Notes: generated by a model from the letters alone, not told the origin. Counted from the first letter of the stretch, positions 8,457 to 17,243 are shown. The stretch: 35,646 nucleotides of DNA from Carboxylicivirga linearis (GCF_018271995.1 NZ_JAGUCO010000035.1:1-35646), one strand, 5' to 3'. Made by a program: numbers and translations.

Positions 8457-8483
8457 AAGTGATAACCATAAAAAAATAAATAG

Positions 8484-9407
8484 ATGACAAAGATTGCTAA
8501 AGACGTTACCGCATTGATTGGTAACACACCATTGGTAAAAGTTAATAAGCTGGCAGAAGGATCTGTAGCAGAAGTTGTAGCTAAATTAGAGTTTTTTAAT
8601 CCAGCCAGTTCAGTAAAAGATAGAATTGCATTTGCAATGATAAATGATGCCGAACAAAGTGGTAAAATTGATAAAGACACTGTGTTGGTAGAGCCAACCA
8701 GTGGAAATACAGGTGTAGGTTTGGCTTTTGTAGCTGCTGTGAAAGGGTATCGTTTGATTTTAACCATGCCGGAAAGCATGAGTATTGAACGTAGAAAATT
8801 GTTGAAGAAGTTTGGAGCTGAGTTAGTTTTGACACCAGCCGATAAAGGAATGAAAGGTGCCATTGCAAAAGCCAACGAGTTGGCAGAAGAATTGCCAAAA
8901 GCATTTATTCCTCAGCAGTTTAATAATCCGGCTAATCCAGCCATACATAAATGCACCACTGCAGAAGAGATATGGAATGATACGGATGGAGACATTGATA
9001 TTTTTGTATCGGGTATTGGTACCGGAGGAACAATAACTGGTGTAGGAGAAGTTCTTAAAGAGAAAAAGCCAGATGTGAAAATTATTGCTGTTGAACCGGA
9101 GGCTTCACCAGTATTGTCAGGCGGAAATCCTGGTCCTCATAAAATTCAAGGTATTGGAGCTGGTTTTGTGCCGGGAGTGCTAAATACCGAAGTGTATGAT
9201 GAGGTGGTAAAAGTATCAAACGAAAATGCTGTAGAAACCGCTCATAAGGCAGCTGTTAGTGATGGTATTTTGTGTGGTTATTCTTCAGGTGCCGCTCTTT
9301 GGGCTGCTATTGAAGTAGCTAAACGACCTGAGAATAAAGGTAAACGAGTAGTGGTTATTTTACCTGATACAGGTGAACGCTACTTAAGTACTTTTAATAT
9401 CGATTAA
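8484..9407 (+). CDS. cysK: Cysteine synthase A (O-acetylserine sulfhydrylase)
   Basis: CysK makes L-cysteine from O-acetylserine and sulfide with PLP. At 307 residues it has the family length. The PLP lysine is Lys45 in SSVKDR, the substrate loop [10 protein letters not shown] is at 71-80, the phosphate-binding [10 protein letters not shown] lies in the middle, and the C-terminal SSGAAL and [10 protein letters not shown] close the fold. It follows the Rrf2 regulator by 27 nt and precedes the sulfite reductase operon that supplies sulfide. Confidence 0.96.
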   Translation: MTKIAKDVTALIGNTPLVKVNKLAEGSVAEVVAKLEFFNPASSVKDRIAFAMINDAEQSGKIDKDTVLVEPTSGNTGVGLAFVAAVKGYRLILTMPESMSIERRKLLKKFGAELVLTPADKGMKGAIAKANELAEELPKAFIPQQFNNPANPAIHKCTTAEEIWNDTDGDIDIFVSGIGTGGTITGVGEVLKEKKPDVKIIAVEPEASPVLSGGNPGPHKIQGIGAGFVPGVLNTEVYDEVVKVSNENAVETAHKAAVSDGILCGYSSGAALWAAIEVAKRPENKGKRVVVILPDTGERYLSTFNID

Positions 9408-9649
9408 ATAAAACATATAGTTGGGGGACATCTTAACCACATTTATCGATGTCCTCCAATGTTAAGCAAATACATTAACCGTATACCAATCATGAACTTT
9501 CCGATTAACCCTCAATTAATTTTAGTTAAACGAATGCCCTGTTGGGCTTATCATTTCTAGGCAAACAGTCCCGTTTGCAAATTATTTCTTAGTGCTTTTT
9601 TGAATTGACGAGAGATCGTCCTGGAATCGTATTATCTAAATTTTAGAAA
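9408..9649 (+). other. Structured 242-nt leader between cysK and cysJ
   Basis: This gap has no gene but three potential hairpins. GGGGGACATC (9423-9432) pairs with GATGTCCTCC (9448-9457), a 10-bp stem with one G-U pair. GCCC/GGGC pair at 9536-9547. GCAAAC/GTTTGC pair at 9561-9578. The first could terminate cysK, but no T-run follows it. The others lie in the probable 5' leader of cysJ. No known riboswitch consensus was recognised. Confidence 0.45.
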
Positions 9650-11425
9650 ATGTCAAATGTATCTGATAATACTGTTTTACCTGTTGAATTACTTGGTAAG
9701 GCAGATGAATTAATAAAAGGTTTATCGAAAAATCAACTGGTATGGTTGGGTGGATATCTGTCCGGATTAGGCTTACAAGATGGTCATTCTGAAACAGCTC
9801 CCATAGAAGTTGAAGAACAACAATCTGCTCAAACAAATCTAACTATACTTGTAGGTTCGCACTCTGGTAATTCCAAAATAGTAGCCAATAGTATTGTGGA
9901 GCAGGCTGCAGCTAACAATGTTAAAGCCAAAGTGGTTGATATGGCTGATTATAAAGTAAAGCAGCTTAAGGAAGAATCAAACATTTTGGTGATTGTTTCA
10001 ACGCATGGCGAGGGAGAACCACCTGTTGCTGCCGAGGATTTACATAGGTTGATCGATACCAAAAGAGCAGGAGATTTGTCGGGAGTTAGTTTTGCTGTAA
10101 TTGCCATGGGAGATAGTAGCTATAAGTATTTCTGTCAGACGGGCATTGATTTTCACGAGCGATTGCAAAAGCGAGGGGCACAATCTTTAGCTGAACCCAT
10201 TTTATTGGATGTCGATTTTCAAGATCATTTAGACGATGTGGTTAGTAACTCGCTAAGTTTATTTGGTAGTAAGGTAGCCTCGGCGTCACCTGCAAAAAGT
10301 AGTGATGCTAAAATCAAAGTGCATACAAATTCTATTTATCAGGCCGAGGTATTGGAAAAAGTAAAGCTAAACGGAAAGGGTTCCAATAAAGAAACCTACC
10401 ATGTTGAGTTATCGTTGGAAGATTCCGGTTTGGAATATCAACCAGGTGATTCGTTGGAAGTGTATGCAGTGAATGACTCTAAATTGGTAAAAGAGGTAAT
10501 TGCCAAATTAGGTTTAGATGAAAATCAGCTCGTTCAGGTTAATAAAGAAGAGTTGACTTTGATTGAAGCCTTACAGTATCATCGCGAAATTACTGTAGTT
10601 ACCTTACCAGTTGTGAAAAAATTATCGGCCTATGTGGGAGAATCTGATTTAAATACTTTGCTTGATAATATTGATGAGTTGGATGCTTATTTGGATGGCA
10701 GAGATTTGTTAGACTTGTTATACGATTTTCAGTTGGAACTAAATGCCCAACAATTAGTTGATGCACTTCGTCCGTTAGTTCCCAGAGCTTACTCTATTTC
10801 CTCATCTCAAGCTGAAGTTGGTGAAGAAGTACATTTGACTGTAGGAGCTGTGCGTTACGAAAAAAACGATCGTTTACACGAGGGAGCTTGTTCTGTGTTT
10901 CTAGCGGATAGAATTGAAGTAGAAGAAAAAGTGGGAGTGCGGGTAAAGCAAAATGATGGTTTTAAATTACCAGCAGAGGATAAACCAATAATAATGATCG
11001 GTCCGGGAACTGGTATTGCACCTTTCCGTTCTTTTATTCAGGAAAGAGCAGAGCAGGACGCTTCCGGTAAGAACTGGTTGTTTTTTGGCGATCAGCATTT
11101 CGAGACAGATTTCTTATACCAGGCTGAGTGGTTAAAATATCGTTCGTCGGGTGTGCTTAATCAGATAGATGTTGCTTTTTCTCGCGATCAGGAAGAAAAG
11201 GTTTATGTACAACATCGTTTACTTCAAAAAGCGAGAGAAATATACCAATGGATACAAGATGGTGCTTATATCTATGTGTGTGGAGATCAGAATAGCATGG
11301 CCAAGGATGTACGGGCTGCCTTCATCCAAATATTGCAATCAGAAGGAGGACTAACCCCTGAAGAGGCAGAAGAACAGTTGCTTGCTTTTCGTAAGGAGAA
11401 CCGTTATCAGGAGGATGTATATTAG
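9650..11425 (+). CDS. cysJ: NADPH-dependent assimilatory sulfite reductase, flavoprotein subunit
   Basis: CysJ moves electrons from NADPH through FAD and FMN to the hemoprotein CysI. At 591 residues it has the usual length. A short N-terminal region (LSKNQLVWLGGYLSG) is typical of CysJ. The FMN flavodoxin domain follows (GSHSGNS at 69-75, STHGEGEPP), then the FAD domain with PRAYSISS from 378, and the NADP-binding GPGTGIAPFRSF from 451. CGDQNSMAKDV and the terminal YQEDVY complete the ferredoxin-reductase fold. cysI starts 27 nt downstream. Confidence 0.96.
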   Translation: MSNVSDNTVLPVELLGKADELIKGLSKNQLVWLGGYLSGLGLQDGHSETAPIEVEEQQSAQTNLTILVGSHSGNSKIVANSIVEQAAANNVKAKVVDMADYKVKQLKEESNILVIVSTHGEGEPPVAAEDLHRLIDTKRAGDLSGVSFAVIAMGDSSYKYFCQTGIDFHERLQKRGAQSLAEPILLDVDFQDHLDDVVSNSLSLFGSKVASASPAKSSDAKIKVHTNSIYQAEVLEKVKLNGKGSNKETYHVELSLEDSGLEYQPGDSLEVYAVNDSKLVKEVIAKLGLDENQLVQVNKEELTLIEALQYHREITVVTLPVVKKLSAYVGESDLNTLLDNIDELDAYLDGRDLLDLLYDFQLELNAQQLVDALRPLVPRAYSISSSQAEVGEEVHLTVGAVRYEKNDRLHEGACSVFLADRIEVEEKVGVRVKQNDGFKLPAEDKPIIMIGPGTGIAPFRSFIQERAEQDASGKNWLFFGDQHFETDFLYQAEWLKYRSSGVLNQIDVAFSRDQEEKVYVQHRLLQKAREIYQWIQDGAYIYVCGDQNSMAKDVRAAFIQILQSEGGLTPEEAEEQLLAFRKENRYQEDVY

Positions 11426-11452
11426 AATTAGAACAGCATTAAAACAATCATC

Positions 11453-13168
11453 ATGACGAAAATAAAAGATATACCACAGCTACAGGAATGGAAGCCATCA
11501 GAGGTGGAAATTATTAAGACCAATAGTAATTATCTGCGCGGAACGCTAATTGAAGGATTGGAAGACGTGATTACCGGAGCTATTTCAGCCGATGATACTC
11601 AGTTAATTAAGTTTCATGGTAGTTATCAGCAAACCGACCGTGATTTAGATGATGAGCGAAAGCAGCAAAAGCTGGAACCTTTGTACAGTTTTATGATTCG
11701 GGCTCGTGTTCCGGCAGGTGTTTCAACATCAGAACAATGGATAGCTTTGGATGATTTATCTGATAAATATGGTAATAGTACCATGAAATTGACAACACGT
11801 CAGGCTTTTCAGTTGCACGGTATTATAAAACGTAATCTGCGTCAAACTATGCAGGGAATTAACGATTCGTTGCTGGATAGTATAGCAGCTTGTGGAGATG
11901 TTAATCGCAATGTGATGAGTACTTCCAACGAAGGCTTATCTCCAGTGGTGGGAGAACTGGCTGATTTTGCTAAAGCCATCAGCGATCATCTGTTACCCAA
12001 AACAACTGCCTATCATGAGATTTGGTTAAATAAACAGCTGCTAACAAAAGAACAAAAGGATGAAGAGCCCATCTATGGTAAAACTTATCTGCCACGTAAG
12101 TTTAAGATTGCTATAGCAGTTCCACCTTATAATGATACCGATGTTTTTGCCAATGATATTGGTTTGATAGCCATTGTTAAAGATGATGTGTTGTTAGGTT
12201 ACAATGTGGCTGTAGGTGGTGGAATGGGAAAAACCTATGGAATGGAAGAAACCTATCCTCGTCTGGCTGATGTTATTGGCTTTGTTTCGAAAGATAAAGC
12301 CTTGACTGTTATTGAAGAGATTGTGAAGGTTCAGCGCGATTTTGGAAATCGTGAAAACAGAAAGCTGGCACGTTTGAAATATACGATCGATCGAATTGGA
12401 GTGGATGCTTTTGTAAGTGTTCTGGAACAACGATTAGGATTTGAGCTTGATGCATCAAAACCATACGAATTTAAGAGTAATGGCGATGTGTTGGGATGGA
12501 AAAAAGCAACCAATGGTAAGTGGTTTTTGAGTTTATATGTTGAGCATGGACGAATTAAAGATACTGAATCGTACAAGCTGAAAGAAGGTTTGAAAAAAGT
12601 AGCAGAGTTGCATGCCTGTGATTTTCGATTGACCGGAAACCAGGGCTTGGTGCTTGGTAATATCTCAGAGAAGGATAAAAAGCGAGTTCAGAAAGTGCTG
12701 GATGAATACGGTATTGGTGACGGATCGCAATTTACCGGACTACGAAAGCATGCAATAGCTTGTGTGGCGCTAAACACATGTACCATGGCTTTTGCTGAAG
12801 CTGAACGTTATTTACCTCAGTTAATTGATAAGCTGGATGATATACTGGAGAAATATGGGTTGAGTAATGATGATATCCTTATCCGCATGACGGGTTGTCC
12901 CAACGGATGTGGTCGTCCGTTCCTGGGAGAGATTGGTCTGGTAGGACGTTCATTGGGGAAATATAATCTGTATCTGGGAGCCGGATTCTCTGGCAATCGC
13001 TTGAATACGCTTTACAAAGAAATGGTAGACGAAAAGCAAATCCTGGATCTTTTGGAACCATTGTTTAAACAGTATTCCGAAGAAAGAAACAAGGATGAGA
13101 AGTTCGGAGATTTTGTGATTCGAAAAGGAATTATTAGTCCCGCTAAGGAGATAAGTGTTGTTAAATAA
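11453..13168 (+). CDS. cysI: Assimilatory sulfite reductase, hemoprotein subunit
   Basis: CysI carries siroheme and a 4Fe-4S cluster and reduces sulfite to sulfide in a six-electron step. At 571 residues it has the family length. The four cluster and siroheme ligands are present: Cys437 and Cys443 in ACVALNTC, and Cys482 and Cys486 in TGCPNGCGRP. The substrate region TTRQAFQLHGI is also conserved. It is followed after 9 nt by the DUF2061 gene and then by the siroheme genes. Confidence 0.97.
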   Translation: MTKIKDIPQLQEWKPSEVEIIKTNSNYLRGTLIEGLEDVITGAISADDTQLIKFHGSYQQTDRDLDDERKQQKLEPLYSFMIRARVPAGVSTSEQWIALDDLSDKYGNSTMKLTTRQAFQLHGIIKRNLRQTMQGINDSLLDSIAACGDVNRNVMSTSNEGLSPVVGELADFAKAISDHLLPKTTAYHEIWLNKQLLTKEQKDEEPIYGKTYLPRKFKIAIAVPPYNDTDVFANDIGLIAIVKDDVLLGYNVAVGGGMGKTYGMEETYPRLADVIGFVSKDKALTVIEEIVKVQRDFGNRENRKLARLKYTIDRIGVDAFVSVLEQRLGFELDASKPYEFKSNGDVLGWKKATNGKWFLSLYVEHGRIKDTESYKLKEGLKKVAELHACDFRLTGNQGLVLGNISEKDKKRVQKVLDEYGIGDGSQFTGLRKHAIACVALNTCTMAFAEAERYLPQLIDKLDDILEKYGLSNDDILIRMTGCPNGCGRPFLGEIGLVGRSLGKYNLYLGAGFSGNRLNTLYKEMVDEKQILDLLEPLFKQYSEERNKDEKFGDFVIRKGIISPAKEISVVK

Positions 13169-13177
13169 GTCAGGGCT

Positions 13178-13408
13178 ATGAAAGAGAAAAGATATAGAAG
13201 TATTGTTAAAACCATTTCGTGGCGAGTTACCGGCACCATCGATACGTTTCTGGTTTCTTATTTAATAACCGGAAAAGTGGGAATAGCTGCCTCTATCAGC
13301 GGTGTGGAAGTGTTTACAAAACTCCTTCTTTATTATCTGCACGAACGGGTGTGGAACAGAATTAAACTGGGAAAAGAAAAGATGGCTGATCCTGAATATC
13401 AAATTTAA
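13178..13408 (+). CDS. DUF2061 small membrane protein
   Basis: This 76-residue protein matches DUF2061: a basic N-terminus (KEKRYRSIVKTISWRVTGTIDTF), two hydrophobic helices (about 20-34 and 37-55), and the closing YYLHERVWNRIKLG. Its function is unknown. It lies between cysI and the siroheme gene with gaps of 9 and 20 nt, so it is in the operon. The family recurs beside sulfate or sulfite assimilation genes, which suggests a membrane role in that pathway, such as substrate or product movement (inference). Confidence 0.87.
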   Translation: MKEKRYRSIVKTISWRVTGTIDTFLVSYLITGKVGIAASISGVEVFTKLLLYYLHERVWNRIKLGKEKMADPEYQI

Positions 13409-13428
13409 TCATCTAAATACAATGAATT

Positions 13429-13911
13429 ATGAACTTTTTACCTGTTTCCATAGATATAGAGCGCGAATCAATTTTGATTATTGGAGGAGGCCATGTGGCT
13501 ATTCATAAAATTGAATCACTCGAAAAATTTACGCAAAACATTAAGGTGATTGCTCTGGAGGTGGTGGATGAAATCAGAGAAAGAGGTTTTATTGATATTG
13601 TGGAAAAAGCATATGAGCCGCGTGATTTAAAAGGCCATTTATTGGTTTATGCAGCCACCAATAATCATGAATTAAACAGTCAGATACGAGCTGACGCCCT
13701 CAATTATCGTTGTCTGGTGAATGTGGTGGATAAACCATCGAATTGCGATTTTATCTCACCCGCTATCTATAAAAAGGATCCTATGACGGTGGCTGTAAGT
13801 TCAAATGGAGAGAATGTGTATGCGGCTATTAATTGGAGAAACAAAATAAAAGAATTAGGTGAGAATGGAGAACTGCCCGAGGTGAAAACCAAGGAAGAGT
13901 CACGTTTCTAA
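13429..13911 (+). CDS. Precorrin-2 dehydrogenase / sirohydrochlorin ferrochelatase (Met8p/CysG N-terminal type)
   Basis: This 160-residue protein is shorter than Met8p or the CysG N-half (about 210). The NAD-binding GGGHVA is at 19-24, followed by YAATNNHELNSQI and the conserved NVVDKPSNCDFISPAIYKKDPMTVAVSSNG. It oxidises precorrin-2 to sirohydrochlorin and may insert iron to give siroheme. The C-terminal domain found in longer homologues is mostly missing, so the ferrochelatase activity is less certain. The precorrin-2 would come from the fusion protein encoded 26 nt downstream. Confidence 0.88.
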   Translation: MNFLPVSIDIERESILIIGGGHVAIHKIESLEKFTQNIKVIALEVVDEIRERGFIDIVEKAYEPRDLKGHLLVYAATNNHELNSQIRADALNYRCLVNVVDKPSNCDFISPAIYKKDPMTVAVSSNGENVYAAINWRNKIKELGENGELPEVKTKEESRF

Positions 13912-13937
13912 GTAATAATCATTTAAATCGTCCTGTT

Positions 13938-15599
13938 ATGTACGAAATCATTTTAAAAAGTTACCAACCGGTTGCGGACAATGTATTGCCCGAGATAGAA
14001 TCGGCTTTATCTGATAATGCCGTTATTCAGTGGAATAAAGCAAATGCGAAAAAGCGTTTAGGTACCGAGGAGCTTATGATGTTGTACCTGGGCGATATTG
14101 ATCTGGTGTTAGTGCACTGGAGTAAGATAGATGTTGTATTACCTAAAGAAGTGAAAATTCAAGCTGTCCTCAAAACAGAAGGTGATGAACCTTTGGTGTT
14201 ACTTTCGTTAAAGGATTTACCGTTTGATTTTTGGTCTATCGATCAACGACGTAATTTTGGGAAGGTACACATAGTGGGCTTTGGTCCGGGGAATCCTGAT
14301 TTGCTGACTATTAAGGCTCAACGCCTGTTGCAGGAGGCTGATGTTATTTTCTACGATGACTTAATTGATCATTCCTATCTCGATTTATTTAAAGGAGAGA
14401 AACGTTATGTTGGTAAGCGTAAAGGTCAGCATAGTACCCGTCAGGATAATATTAATGAGTTGCTCTATCAATCGGCTTTGGCTGGGAATAATGTGGTGCG
14501 CATTAAAGGTGGCGATCCGCTCATTTTTGGTCGGGGAGGAGAGGAATATCGATATTTAAATCAACGGTTTATTGAGGTTGAAATTGTACCGGGTATAACC
14601 TCTGCATTATCGGCAGCTGCTGATGGTGTTATACCTTTAACTTGCCGCGGGGTAAGTACCTCCGTTGCTTTTGCTCTCGGACATGATGCTATGAATAATA
14701 AATTGCCCCAGGCTGACACTTTGGTGTTATACATGGGGGCAGCACAGCAACAGCAATGGGCTAAAAGACTTATTAAAGAAGGTTGGCCTGCCAATGTATC
14801 AGTAGCTGCAGTTCGTAATGCTTCATTACCTGATCAGGAGATAAGAAGATATACGCTAGGTCAATTGCAAAATGAAGAGGATTTGTTACCAGCTCCTTGT
14901 TTGGTAATTGTGGGGCATACAGCTACACAAGATATAAAATCACTGGGACAAAAATGGTTATACACAGGCTCTGATATTAATGATTACAAAGAGGTTGGTA
15001 TGGTTATTCATAACCCGATGATTGATATTTATTCCAATAAAATTACACAGTGTCAGATTGATCTGCTTTATAATCTTAATACCTATGATCGTTTGATTTT
15101 TGCCAGTCCGTTTGCTGTTAAAGAGTTTTTTAAAGCTTTATTTGATCAGGGATTAGATGTGCGTCATCTCGCTGGACTGAAGATATCTTCCGTTGGGACT
15201 TCAACATCTGCAAGATTAAAGGAGTTTGGTTTAAATATTAAGCCCGAAACATCAGAAAACAGTGCAGAAGCTTTTTTGGATAAGATGAAAAAAGATCAGG
15301 TCAAGGGAGAGAAGGTTCTTATACCCTGCTCCAATAATCGTTTTGAGATTTTACCGGAGGGATTGCGATTGCTTGGAAACAGAGTGAAGGAAATGTGTTT
15401 GTATGAGAATCAAATTCCGGATAATGCGGTTCGCCATAATCTAGATGAATTTACAGGGGTGGTATTTACTTCACCAACAACCATTCGTCATTTTTTTGAA
15501 TTCTACGGATCTTTTCCAGATCATTTGAAGGTAGTTTGTAAGGGAGATATGGCTCAACGGTTATTTAATGAATTAAAAAACGGTGTGTTGGTTGATTAA
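13938..15599 (+). CDS. Uroporphyrinogen-III C-methyltransferase / uroporphyrinogen-III synthase fusion (CobA-HemD) with N-terminal extension
   Basis: This 553-residue protein has three parts. Residues 1-105 are an extension not normal for CobA; 52-90 resemble the middle of porphobilinogen deaminase (HemC). Residues 109-340 are a SUMT domain: VGFGPGNPDLLT (113-124), YDDL (139-142), RIKGGDPLIFGRGGEE (188-203) and VPGITS (217-222), methylating uroporphyrinogen III to precorrin-2. Residues about 350-553 are a HemD-like domain (FASPFAVKEF, FTSPTTIRHFFEF). It closes the cysJ-cysI operon and supplies siroheme. A strong terminator follows. Confidence 0.9.
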   Translation: MYEIILKSYQPVADNVLPEIESALSDNAVIQWNKANAKKRLGTEELMMLYLGDIDLVLVHWSKIDVVLPKEVKIQAVLKTEGDEPLVLLSLKDLPFDFWSIDQRRNFGKVHIVGFGPGNPDLLTIKAQRLLQEADVIFYDDLIDHSYLDLFKGEKRYVGKRKGQHSTRQDNINELLYQSALAGNNVVRIKGGDPLIFGRGGEEYRYLNQRFIEVEIVPGITSALSAAADGVIPLTCRGVSTSVAFALGHDAMNNKLPQADTLVLYMGAAQQQQWAKRLIKEGWPANVSVAAVRNASLPDQEIRRYTLGQLQNEEDLLPAPCLVIVGHTATQDIKSLGQKWLYTGSDINDYKEVGMVIHNPMIDIYSNKITQCQIDLLYNLNTYDRLIFASPFAVKEFFKALFDQGLDVRHLAGLKISSVGTSTSARLKEFGLNIKPETSENSAEAFLDKMKKDQVKGEKVLIPCSNNRFEILPEGLRLLGNRVKEMCLYENQIPDNAVRHNLDEFTGVVFTSPTTIRHFFEFYGSFPDHLKVVCKGDMAQRLFNELKNGVLVD

Positions 15600-15622
15600 A
15601 CATACATGTAATAAAAAATAGA

Positions 15623-15660
15623 AAGAGGATGCCTCAATTTTGGACATCCTCTTGTTTTTC
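15623..15660. terminator. Bidirectional terminator between the cys operon and dps
   Basis: AAGAGGATG (15623-15631) and CATCCTCTT (15645-15653) make a 9-bp stem with a 13-nt loop. A T-rich tract (TTGTTTTTC) follows on the plus strand, and TCTATTTTTTATT follows on the minus strand. It can end both the rightward cobA-hemD transcript and the leftward dps transcript. Confidence 0.85.
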
Positions 15661-15683
15661 AAGTCATGTTCTATTGTACGGTC

Positions 15684-16166
15684 TTATGATCTGCTTAACC
15701 ATGATTGTAGCATCCACAATACTTTTTCCTGTTGGCTGATGTAATCAGTCAGTAGAGTTAAGGTACCTTCATCTTCTGCATCTTGAGCTGCAGGCAAAAT
15801 GGCTTTTTCTAACCGAACAATGGTAGCAAGGTTTTCTAAAGTGTTTTGCATGCAATCTACTCCGTTCGATACATCCTTCTGTTGAGTGATTTCACTGTTT
15901 TCGATGTAATCATTGAAGGTATGCAGCGGTGTGCCTCCCAGGGTTAAAATTCGTTCAGCAATCTCATCAATTTTAAGAACGGCATCATCATATAATTCTT
16001 CAAATTTTGTGTGAAGCTCAAAGAACTTATCTCCTTTTACATTCCAGTGAAAACCTCTCAGGTTTTGATAGTATAACTGGTAGTTAGCTAGTAGTCCGTT
16101 TAATTGATTTGAAAGATTTATGCTTTGTTCGTTTTTCAATCCTAATAATTCGTTCATTGTTTTCAT
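15684..16166 (-). CDS. dps: Dps-family ferritin-like DNA-binding protein
   Basis: Dps forms a 12-subunit shell that oxidises Fe(II) with peroxide, stores iron and protects DNA. Residues RGFHWNVKG, FFELHTKFEELYDDAVLKIDEIAERI hold the inter-subunit ferroxidase ligands (His40, His52, Asp67, Glu71 counted from the chosen start). The frame is open to an ATG at 16202, but the promoter puts the transcript start near 16208. I therefore choose the ATG at 16166, which gives a 41-nt leader, a 160-residue protein and the usual MKT- N-terminus. It is divergent from oxyR, which probably activates it. Confidence 0.93.
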   Translation of the reverse strand: MKTMNELLGLKNEQSINLSNQLNGLLANYQLYYQNLRGFHWNVKGDKFFELHTKFEELYDDAVLKIDEIAERILTLGGTPLHTFNDYIENSEITQQKDVSNGVDCMQNTLENLATIVRLEKAILPAAQDAEDEGTLTLLTDYISQQEKVLWMLQSWLSRS

Positions 16167-16212
16167 AATGCTGTGTTTTATTGGTTTATATTCTTGTTTC
16201 ATTTTGTTGTTA

Positions 16213-16244
16213 CAAATATATTCTGCCTGACACTATCAATCAAA
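16213..16244 (-). promoter_or_regulatory. dps promoter
   Basis: On the minus strand -33 TTTG (16244-16241) and -7 TATATTTG (16220-16213) are separated by 20 bp. Transcription would start near 16208. The palindrome at 16246-16260 lies directly upstream of the -33 box, the usual place for an activator. Confidence 0.75.
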
Positions 16245-16245
16245 T

Positions 16246-16263
16246 AGATAAATTTTATCTTTG
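16246..16263. promoter_or_regulatory. Candidate OxyR operator overlapping the oxyR -7 box
   Basis: AGATAAA-T-TTTATCT (16246-16260) is a perfect palindrome of two 7-bp arms in the dps-oxyR gap. It touches the dps -33 box. It also overlaps a plus-strand -7 box TATCTTTG (16256-16263), 33 nt before the oxyR start codon. One bound OxyR could activate dps and repress oxyR. The assignment to OxyR is inferred from position and symmetry. Confidence 0.6.
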
Positions 16264-16295
16264 CATCAATTATATTTATATAAATTGAAATTCAG

Positions 16296-17243
16296 ATGCT
16301 TGGACTTAATTTGCAACAAATAGAATATTTGGTAGCCGTTGATAATTACAAACAATTTACGGTTGCTGCTGAAAAATGCTTTGTTACACAGCCTACTTTA
16401 AGTATGCAAATCAAGAAGGCAGAAGAACAATTGGGGCTTGTTATTTTCGATCGCTCAAAACAACCCATTGTTACCACCTTGTTAGGAAAAAAGATTGTGG
16501 ATCAGGCTCGTAAAATAATGAGTGAATACAATCGTATGGAAGAGATTGTTCGTGAGGAATCGGGCAGGATAGAAGGTGAATTAACGGTTGGTATTATTCC
16601 GTCTTTGGCTCCGTATTTATTACCTCGTTTTGTGGGGCAATTTAAACGCGAAAACCCAATGGTTTCTGTATCATTTAAAGAAATGGTGACAGAAAATTGT
16701 ATTGATGCTCTGGAGCATGATTTACTGGATGCTGCTATTTTGGTTACACCATTGCATCAGCATGGTATTGTAGAGGAGCCTCTTTTTTACGAAGATATTT
16801 TGATTTATGCCCATCCGGAGCATACTTTATATAACAGAGGTCACTTGAAGACCGAGATGCTCGATTCTGATGGCTTATGGTTGATGGATGAAGGTCATTG
16901 TTTTCGTTCACAGGTGTTGAATCTTTGTGAAGTAAAAGAGGAAATGCGTAAGGACTTACCGGTTAATTTCGAGAGTGGATCGTTAGACACCATACGTAAA
17001 CTGGTAGATGCAGAAGGAGGATATACCTTACTGCCTGGTTTGGCAGCTGAAGAATTACCTTTTGAAATGCATCGGAATATAAAAGAATTTGAATTACCAG
17101 TTCCGGTCCGTGAGGTCAGTTTGGTGTATTCGCGATCATTTTATAAGAAGATTTTACTGGAGCGACTAACTGACTCAGTTAAGAAACAGGTACCGGAAGA
17201 AATGTTGGATAAATCAAGAGGATTAATTGTGGAATGGCGTTAA
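16296..17243 (+). CDS. oxyR: Peroxide-sensing LysR-type regulator OxyR
   Basis: OxyR senses hydrogen peroxide by forming a disulfide and then activates defence genes. At 315 residues it has the LysR length. The N-terminal helix-turn-helix is at about 5-64 (FTVAAEKCFVTQPTLSMQIKKAEEQLG). In the sensor domain the two redox cysteines are kept: Cys202 in DEGHCFRSQ and Cys211 in LNLCEV, with the same 9-residue spacing as E. coli Cys199/Cys208. It is divergent from dps. Its last 4 bp overlap the end of the convergent 684-residue gene. Confidence 0.95.
   Translation: MLGLNLQQIEYLVAVDNYKQFTVAAEKCFVTQPTLSMQIKKAEEQLGLVIFDRSKQPIVTTLLGKKIVDQARKIMSEYNRMEEIVREESGRIEGELTVGIIPSLAPYLLPRFVGQFKRENPMVSVSFKEMVTENCIDALEHDLLDAAILVTPLHQHGIVEEPLFYEDILIYAHPEHTLYNRGHLKTEMLDSDGLWLMDEGHCFRSQVLNLCEVKEEMRKDLPVNFESGSLDTIRKLVDAEGGYTLLPGLAAEELPFEMHRNIKEFELPVPVREVSLVYSRSFYKKILLERLTDSVKKQVPEEMLDKSRGLIVEWR

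Noticed and set aside
9408-9649. SAM or other sulfur-related riboswitch before cysJ
   Set aside because: Hairpins are present, but none of the conserved core sequences of the riboswitches I know can be found.
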